A stretch of 64,000 nucleotides of DNA from Chloroflexi bacterium HGW-Chloroflexi-4 (GTDB lineage: Bacteria; Chloroflexota; Anaerolineae; Anaerolineales; Anaerolineaceae). The notes below the pieces were generated by a model. That model was not told the origin of the DNA. It did not search any database and was given only the letters and a program-made list of their open reading frames with translations. The number at the start of each line of letters is the position of its first letter. The stretch's first letter is position 1. Both the position numbers and the translations under genes were made by a program. Where the stretch lies: positions 1 to 64,000 of the forward strand of contig PHBW01000009.1 of NCBI GenBank assembly GCA_002840715.1. Direction: 5' to 3'. This document shows positions 53,154 to 61,400 of the stretch, in pieces.

Positions 53154-53864
53154 TTACGTGCCACTAACGCGCGTTAGTAAAAAAGATATTTTTTTTAGGG
53201 TTAAACCTCGTAAATTTTTACAAATAATGTGAGCTGTAGAAAAGCGAGTTTGTGGACCAATGCCGATAGCCCACATACCGGCAGCTTGCGCTGCATCGAT
53301 TCCAGCGGCTGCATCTTCAAAAACGACACATTTGGATGGTTGTACACCGATTCTTTTTGCTGCATACAAGAACAAATCAGGAGCAGGTTTTTGGTGGACC
53401 ACACTTTCGCCGTCTGCAACGGCGTCAAAAAAGTGTGCGATCCCCAAATTATTAATGACACTCCTGGCGTTCTTGCTGGCGGATCCAAGCGCTATTTTTA
53501 TGCCTCCATTCTTAAAACTTTCGAGCAACTTTTGAGCCCCTGGAAGCAAATCTTTTGATGTTAGTGTTGAGATGGATTCCACGTAATTTTTATTTTTACG
53601 TGCCATCATTTCTTGAATTTGGATTTCGCTTACTTCCTTATTTTTTAAAATCAGAAGTAAAGATTCGCGTCTTGGAATTCCTCGTAAAGCCTCATTGTCT
53701 TTCCGTGAAAAATCAATCATTTCTTCATCTGCTAATTTTTTCCACGCAAGATAATGAAGTTCTGATGTATCTGTAAGAACACCATCTAAATCAAATATTG
53801 CCCCCTCAATGGGCAGCTCTGGAAATAACTTTTGGATGTCAGTTCTAAAAATCGAATTACTCAT
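53154..53864 (-). CDS. Beta-phosphoglucomutase (HAD family)
   Basis: Converts beta-glucose 1-phosphate to glucose 6-phosphate, linking the GH65 phosphorylase to glycolysis. 236 residues: HAD motif I 'FDLDGVLTDTSELHYLAWKKLA' with both Asp residues, cap-domain 'LRGIPRRESLLLIL', motif II 'LGSASKNA' and motif IV 'VFEDAAAGIDAA'. A GTG at 53888 is in frame, but AGGA upstream of the ATG at 53864 supports the shorter form. The last codons overlap the operator at 53163-53178 for the downstream transporter operon. Confidence 0.92.
   Translation of the reverse strand: MSNSIFRTDIQKLFPELPIEGAIFDLDGVLTDTSELHYLAWKKLADEEMIDFSRKDNEALRGIPRRESLLLILKNKEVSEIQIQEMMARKNKNYVESISTLTSKDLLPGAQKLLESFKNGGIKIALGSASKNARSVINNLGIAHFFDAVADGESVVHQKPAPDLFLYAAKRIGVQPSKCVVFEDAAAGIDAAQAAGMWAIGIGPQTRFSTAHIICKNLRGLTLKKISFLLTRVSGT
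53163..53178. promoter_or_regulatory. LacI-family operator, island 3, copy 2 (inside the beta-phosphoglucomutase 3' end)
   Basis: Perfect palindrome ACTAACGCGCGTTAGT, matching the site at the lacI promoter (54953-54972) in both half-sites. It lies about 135 bp upstream of the binding-protein start and within coding sequence of the preceding gene. Confidence 0.78.
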
Positions 53865-53912
53865 TATTGATCCTAATTTGATCTGCACTGTGCATATATT
53901 TTGTGCAGGTTA

Positions 53913-54941
53913 TTAATCGTTATGTTTTGTTGATTCTCTAAGTACTAATTCTGTCTCAAGTAAAAAACCGGGAGCATCCATTTCGTTGGTAAGAATCATT
54001 TTTATTAATTGATCTCCGGCTACTCGTCCCAAATCATAAGCCGGCAAGCGGATGGTTGAAAGGGGTGGGTCATAATACTCTGCCATTGGAATATCATCGA
54101 ATCCGATTACTTCGATATCTTGCGGAATTTGTAATCCAGCCTGTTTAATGGCCTGAAAAGCACCAATTGCTACAACATCACTTGCAACAAAAACTGCAGT
54201 AGGTGGAGTTGATAAAGAAAGCAACTCCTTCATAGCTACATATCCGCTTGCAGGTGTAAAATCACCTTCTTTAATTAGTCTTTCGTCTACAGGGATTTTT
54301 CCTTTTTCAAGTGCGTTTATGTAACCAATTTTGCGTTGTTGGGCAGATGAATAATCCATTTTTGCATTAGTGATCATGCCGATTCGCGTATGACCAGAAG
54401 AAATGAGATAGTCCACAGCTGTTTTTGATCCCAGCACCGCATTTACATCAACATATGGAATGCCGGTATCCAACATTTGACCCAATAAAATAATGGGAAC
54501 GCCTTCTTCGTGCAGTTTTATCAATTCAGGATCATTTTGAAGGGGTCCTGAAAGAATAATTCCATCCACGTGGTTTTCAGTTATCAATTGAGAGTACCCG
54601 TCAGATTTATCGTGGTCGATATGTTTCAATAAGACATGAAATCCCCACTTACTCGCAGCTTGTTCAATTCCAACCAATACTTGCAGCAAGAAAGCATCAT
54701 TAAAAACCTGTTCAGTGCTTTGGAGTCGAACAAGACCGATCGTCTTTGATTTTCCAGAAGCCAATTTGCGTCCTGAAGCATTTGGATGATAGTTTAATTG
54801 TTTTGCAGCCGCAAATACTTTTTGCCGGGTAGCTTCGGGAATATTAGAATCGGGAATATTGTTTAAAACAAAAGAAACCGTGGTTCTGGAAACACCCGCG
54901 AGCTTGGCCACATCAGAACTGGTTGTTCTCTTGTTGCCCAT
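53913..54941 (-). CDS. LacI-family transcriptional regulator (island 3)
   Basis: 342 residues. HTH and hinge 'TTSSDVAKLAGVSRTTVSFVLNNIPDSNIPEATRQKVFAAAKQLNYHPNASGRKLASG'; effector domain 'IGLVRLQSTEQVFNDAFLLQVLVGIEQAA', 'DGIILSGPLQNDPELIKLHEEGVPIILLGQ', 'TAVFVASDVVAIGAFQAIKQAGLQIPQDIEVIGFDDIPMAEYYDPPLSTIR'. The ATG at 54941 follows GGGAGG; the longer frame from 54962 would start inside the operator. It probably represses itself, beta-phosphoglucomutase and the transporter-GH65 operon through the two ACTAAC/GTTAGT sites. Confidence 0.93.
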   Translation of the reverse strand: MGNKRTTSSDVAKLAGVSRTTVSFVLNNIPDSNIPEATRQKVFAAAKQLNYHPNASGRKLASGKSKTIGLVRLQSTEQVFNDAFLLQVLVGIEQAASKWGFHVLLKHIDHDKSDGYSQLITENHVDGIILSGPLQNDPELIKLHEEGVPIILLGQMLDTGIPYVDVNAVLGSKTAVDYLISSGHTRIGMITNAKMDYSSAQQRKIGYINALEKGKIPVDERLIKEGDFTPASGYVAMKELLSLSTPPTAVFVASDVVAIGAFQAIKQAGLQIPQDIEVIGFDDIPMAEYYDPPLSTIRLPAYDLGRVAGDQLIKMILTNEMDAPGFLLETELVLRESTKHND

Positions 54942-54952
54942 TAATCCTCCCG

Positions 54953-54972
54953 TTACTAACACGCGTTAGTAA
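54953..54972. promoter_or_regulatory. LacI-family operator, island 3, copy 1
   Basis: TTACTAAC (54953-54960) and GTTAGTAA (54965-54972) around ACGC; it sits just downstream of the -10 of the lacI promoter. Confidence 0.8.
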
Positions 54973-54976
54973 TAAT

Positions 54977-55005
54977 AGTATAGGAAATAATAAGTTGTTT
55001 GTCAA
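54977..55005 (-). promoter_or_regulatory. Promoter of the island 3 LacI gene
   Basis: On the minus strand: consensus TTGACA (55005-55000), 17-bp spacer (54999-54983), TATACT (54982-54977). Confidence 0.85.
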
Positions 55006-55009
55006 TAGA

Positions 55010-55458
55010 TTTTGTGTTTTTGTGAAAGAGTTAAGCTAAACAATAGTAGCGAAATGCCCATTGGAATTTGATCAAGTCCTAAATTAGTAATATCGGGGTT
55101 CACAAATGATCTATTTAGGGCAAAGATAATATCAAGCGATATTTCAATGGGTGGCTTTAAGCAATATTATTTTGTTCCTTTTAATTTATCTGGTTGTTCA
55201 AAAAATCCACCATCGGAATAACAGAAATTGTCACAAATATTTTTATTTCCGAATCCAACATAATAATTGAGGGTTTTTAAAGCATGAATTGAATTAAGAG
55301 AAGGCTATAACTGCATAAAAAATTAACTATTAGTAAATAGTATTTAGCAAAACCCACTTCTTCAATAACCGATTTCCTTATGCCTTACATCTATAAGGCC
55401 TGGTTTTGTGTTGCTGTTTGACGAAATTTGATTTGGACGATGAAATTTAGGAGAAAAA
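55010..55458. other. Non-coding region ahead of the megasynthase
   Basis: About 450 A+T-rich bases with no supported gene. The only structure I see is a short hairpin GCCTTA-CATCTA-TAAGGC (55382-55399) followed by a T-containing stretch. The ribosome-binding site AGGAG is at about 55450. No convincing promoter pair was found. Confidence 0.5.
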
Positions 55459-58400
55459 ATGGATAATCAAAGAGCAATTGCAGTGGTTGGTCTGGGGGCG
55501 ATTTTACCCGACGCCTATGACGTGGCGTCTTTTTGGAATAACATTTTAAACAAAAAGAGTTCAATTGGTGAGGTTCCTGCTGACCGATGGAACACCGCTT
55601 TGTATTACGATCCCGATCCAAAAGCTGTGGATAAAACCTACAGCAAGATTGGCGCTTTTGTCAAAGGATATCAATTTGATCCTTTCAAAGCAGGGATGGC
55701 GATACCTCCAAAAGTTCTGTCTCTCATGGACCCCGCCCAGCAATGGGGATTGGCCGCCGCTCACCAGGCTCTAAAAGATTACGGCTATCCCGAAAAACCG
55801 CTGAACCCTGAACGTGTGGCTGTGATCCTCGGCAACGCGTTGGCTGGTGAGATGCATTATCGCTCAACCTTCCGACTTTTGCTGCCGGAGTATCTTGCAT
55901 CGCTTGAATCTTTGCCTGATTTCAAGAATTTGCCCCAAGCCACGCAAACTGCGCTTTTGGCCGGGATTGCTGGTGACATTCATTCGCGAATTCCAGTGAT
56001 TACCGAAGACACCATGCCGGGAGAGCTGGCAAATATCATCGCCGGCAGAATTGCCAATGTATTCAATTTTTCAGGACCAAACTTTGTCACGGATGCAGCC
56101 TGTGCTTCCTCCCTTGCCGCACTTCAAGCTGCAGTGGATGGCCTGGCAAACAATCATTTTGATGCCGTGCTTTGCGGCGGTGTTGACCGAAACATGGGTC
56201 CTGAGTCTTATATTAAATTCTCAAAAATTGGTGCGTTAAGCGCCGAAGGTTCCAGACCCTATTCCGACAAAGCGGATGGATTCGTGATGGGCGAGGGTGC
56301 TGTTATATTCCTGCTAAAACGCCTTGAAGATGCAGAACGCGACGGCGATAAAATTTATGCGCTCATCCGCGGCATTGGCGGCAGCTCAGACGGCAAAGGT
56401 AAAGGGATCACCGCACCGAATCCGATTGGACAGCAGCGCGCCATTGAACGCGCCTTGTTGAATGCCGGTGTCTCACCTGAAGAGGTGGGTCTTATTGAAG
56501 GTCATGGCACCTCCACCAAAGTGGGGGATGTTGCCGAAGTTGGCAGTCTAAAATCCGTCTTTGGCTCCTTTGGCCTTGCAAATGGCAGCATCGCGCTGGG
56601 ATCAGTCAAGTCGAACATTGGGCACTTAAAAAGCGCTGCAGGTGCAGCCGGTTTATTAAAGACCATTATGGCTTTGAACGAAAAAACTCTGCCTCCATCA
56701 GCCAATTTCCAAAATCCAAACCCCAATATTGATTTTGCCAACATACCCTTTGCTGTTAATACCCAGCCCCGCGAATGGCAAGTCAAGCCGGGTAAATACC
56801 GCTATGCCGGCGTCAGTAGTTTTGGGTTTGGCGGCACCAACTTCCATATTGTTCTGGAAGAATATTTGCCGGGTGTAATGGGTAGTGAAAAAGCGTCATA
56901 TGTTGTTCCATTGAAAATTGAAAAAGAACATGAGGCCGTAGCCGAGATGACTCAACCCATATCCATAGAAAACGCATCAACTGTAAAAAATGTTGATTTT
57001 GACAATTCCAAGATCACCGATTTTGTGCTTGAAACCATCAGCGAAAAAACAGGTTATCCGCGTGAAATGCTCGACCTTGAATTGGATCTCGAAGCAGATC
57101 TCGGAATTGACACCGTAAAACAGGCCGAACTTTTCGCCACCATCCGCACACATTACAATATTGCCCGCCGTGAAGACCTACGTCTTTCGGATTACAACAC
57201 AATTGAAAAAGTGGTGGGGTTCATGACGGATGCACTTTCAGGTCAGGCAAATCAGGTCAGCATTGAGATTGATCAAAATAAAGCCCTTCAACCTGAACCA
57301 AAATTAGCCGAACCCCAAAATGATGCACATCCCTATCAAGGGCTCTACTTTATCTCTGCGGATTCGAAGTCAGCATTAAAACAAAAATTGGAAAGCGGTC
57401 TGGCTGCCATCAAAAATGGTCAGATCCCTGCTTCAATTTGTCCCACACGCGATGAAGTTTCAAGAAGTGAAAGACTGGCCATCGATTATGAAAACTCGGA
57501 GGAATTAGTTAAACGCTGTGAAAAAGCTTTGAGCGCTTTTGAGACTGACCAACCGACCACCTGGAATGCCCTGCAAGCACATGGCATTTATCGCGGCAGC
57601 GGCAACCCGGGCAAAACCGTTTTCATGTTCCCAGGCCAGGGGTCTCAATATGTGAACATGATCAGAGACCTCCTCGAAGTCGAACCTGTGGTGCGTGACA
57701 CTTTCAAAGAAGCGGATGACATCTTAACCCCAATCCTCGGCAGACCGCTTACCAGCTACATTTATGCAGACGGCAATGAAGAAGCGCTTGCCCAGGCTGA
57801 AAAAGAACTCAAAAACACCACCATTACCCAGCCTGCCCTGCTGACTGCCAACGTAGCCTTGTTGAGATTAATGGCAAAATTTGGGTTCAAACCTGACTTT
57901 GCCATTGGCCACAGCCTGGGCGAGTATGCAGCCCTGGTTGCATCTGGTGTTTTGACCTTTTCTGAGGCTCTTGAAGTTGTCAGCGCCCGCGGTAGAGAAA
58001 TGTCCAAAATCAAAGTGGACGATCCCGGCGGCATGGCTGCAGTGTCTGCCCCGCTCGAAGAAGTTGAAAAAGTTATCACGGCAGTTGAAGGTTATATCGT
58101 CATTGCCAATGTCAACAGCCCGGTCCAATCCGTTTTGGGCGGCACCTCAGAGGCGATTGAATCTGCGATTGCCATGTTCAAAGAGGCAGGTTTTCAGGCC
58201 GTTCGAATCCCCGTCTCTCATGCCTTCCATACCAAAATTGTGGCGCCTGCCAGTGAACCTGTTCGTCAGGTCATTCAACGCATGCAGGTGATGGCGCCTA
58301 AAATCCCCATTGTTGCCAATGTCACCGGCGAGTTGTATCCGTCTTCTGCTGAAGAGATCACTGAACTTCTGGCTCAGCAGGTTGCTTCACCCGTGCAATT

Positions 58401-61400
58401 TGTCAAAAGCATGCAGACCCTTTACACACTGGGTGCCCGTGTGTTTGTTGAAGTCGGCCCCAAACGGGTCTTAAATGCACTTGCCTCCGATAACATGAAG
58501 GGTAAAACCGATACCATTGTCTTGGCTACCAACCATCCCCGCAAAGGCGGACAAGCCAGTTTCAACGAAGCCTTGTGCGGATTATATGCTGCGGGCGTTC
58601 TTTCAACCGAAACGGTTGAAAATCAGCCACAGACTGCTAAAAGCATCGTAGTTGAGAGCACCCCACAACCACAGCAGTTCGATAGCATGCAGCCCCATTT
58701 TGCCGTGATGACGGGTTCTGTTGTCATCACAGGTGCAGGTCTTGGGCTGCCCGGACGTAACAAAAAAGTGTTTGATGATAGTAATATCAGCAGTTTGCTA
58801 AACGGCGAGATGCGCATTGAAGCACTGCCTGAAAACCTCCGCAAAGAAATGCTTGAAAAGCGCGTTACCCGCCTGATCAAGAGTGACGCCGGCGCGGTCA
58901 TGGAAGAAATCACCGACCTCGACCAAACCTTGAAACTTGCCGGGCAGCGTGGCGCTTTCAATTTGGAAGAGGAATACGGCGTTCCTGCCGAGCGCGTGGA
59001 TTCACTGGATATCTCGACCCAACTGGCTTTTGGTGCCGGAATCGATGCTTTGCGCGATGCGGGCATCCCCATGGTCATGCATCACCGCCGAACATCCAAG
59101 GGCACCTTGCTTCCTGATGGATGGAAACTGCCGGAATCCATGCAGGATGAAACAGGTGTCATTTTCTGTTCTGCCTTCCCCGGCTTGAATAGAATGGCTG
59201 AAGAAGCGGGACGATTCTATGAAGCTCAATCTCTTCAGAGACAATTATCTGAAGTGATGGCCATGGAAGATTTGCTCCTGGCGCTCACCCCATCCGGGCA
59301 GACGCACTTCCAAAACGAGATCATTCGCCGCAAAACCGAACTGGAACTGAAACTTGACGAGCTGAATTATCACTTTGACAGACGATTCGTATTCAGAGTG
59401 CTCTCCATGGGGCATTCCCAGTTTGCAGAATATATTGGCGCAAAAGGCCCCAATACATCGGTCAATGCTGCTTGTGCCACCACCACCCAGGGAATTGGGC
59501 TGGCTGAAGACTGGATCCGCACAGGAAGGTGCCGACGGGTGATCGTCATAGCAGGTGATGATGTAACAGACGGCAACCTTGCCTCATGGATCGGAACCAG
59601 CTTGTTCGCAAGCGGCGCCGCCACCACTGAAGGCAACCTTCGTCTGGCAGCCATCCCGTTTGATAAACGCCGCAACGGTATGATCATGGGCATGGGCGCT
59701 GCTGCTTTGATTGTTGAAAGCCAGGACGGCGCCGAAGAAAGAGGCATCGGCCCGATTTGTGAAATCGTCTCATCCCAATATTCAAACAGCGCTTTCCACG
59801 GCACCCGCCTGGATGTGACACATGTCGCCGGCTTGATGGATACTTTGATCAAAACTGCCGAAAATCGCTTTGGTCTTGAGCGCAACGAGATTGCAGCCAG
59901 AACCGTGTTTGTTTCGCATGAAACTTATACTCCCGCACGGGGTGGCAGTGCCAGCGCCGAGATTTTTGCACTGCGTCATACCTTTAAAGAAGATGCCAAC
60001 AAGGTCATCATTGCCAACACTAAAGGCTATACCGGCCACACCATGGGGGTAGGTGTTGAAGATGTACTGGCCGTAAAAGCGCTTGAGACGGGCAAGGTTC
60101 CGCCCATTGCACACATTAAAGAGGGTTTTGAGCCGGATCCTGATTTGGGTGATCTGAAGCTTTCTCAAGGCGGCGACTATAACCCCGATTTTGCCCTGCG
60201 TTTAGGCGCCGGTTTCGGGTCTCAAATTGCCATGGTGCTTTACCGCAAGATCTCAGGTCAAGGCGAACGCATTAATCATGCAATTTATGATAATTGGCTG
60301 AAAGCCATTTCAGGTTACACAACAGCAGATCTTGAACTTGAAAAACGCACTTTACGTGTCAAATCAATGGGCATTCCGGTCAATGAACTCATTAAGAGCA
60401 CCTGGCAGTTTGGGCTGCTCCCTGGTCGCTGGGCGACAAACGCACAACCTCAGGTTAAAAATAATGTTGAGGTAGTGGCGGCTGCTAAACCCGTTAACCA
60501 ACCAATTCCCGTTGCAGTTGCCAGCCCTGAACAAACCACAGTCGTAAAAACAACCTCAATATCCAATGTTGACACGGATTCAATCAAACTCCACGTGCTC
60601 GAAGTGGTCAGTGAAAAAACAGGTTACCCAGTAGATATGCTGGACCTGGATCTTGACCTTGAAGCGGATCTGGGCATTGACACTGTCAAACAGGCTGAAT
60701 TATTTGCCTCCATCCGCACCCACTACGGCATTCCGCGGCGCGAAGATTTGAAACTCTCTGATTACAACACGCTTGAAAAAGTAATCGGATTTGTCAAAGA
60801 CAATTTGGCAGTCTTGACAGTTCCTGCCGAGCCACAAGCTGTTATTGAATTACAAGTCGCGGAAACACCAAAAGTGGTTGAAAGGGTTGTTCCAGTATCA
60901 GAGGCTCCTGCACTCCCTGAGGATGAAGGAATAAATCAGTTTGTGCTTTCAACCGTCAGTGAGAAAACCGGTTACCCCATTGAGATGCTTGACCTCGATC
61001 TTGACCTGGAAGCCGATCTTGGCATCGATACCGTGAAGCAGGCTGAATTGTTTGCGACCATCCGCACCCATTTTGGGATCGCCAAACGTGAAGATTTGCG
61101 GCTTTCAGATTACAACACCCTCGCAAAGGTGATCGGATTTGTCAATGAGGGAATGGCTCCTGTATCCATTGAGCCAAAAAACTCTGAAGAGATTCAAATA
61201 ACAGAACCATCTGCACAGGTCGAAGATAAACCACTCACGCTGCGAATTCCGAAACCCGTTTTATTGCCGCGGATTGAGTTATGTGATCCAACTGGAGTTG
61301 CGCTGGAAAATGGCAGAGTGATCATCCTCAAAGGGCAAGAAAAGCTGACTGATGAGACTGCAAAACAACTCGCCAAAGCCTTGGATGTCAAAAAAGTGGA

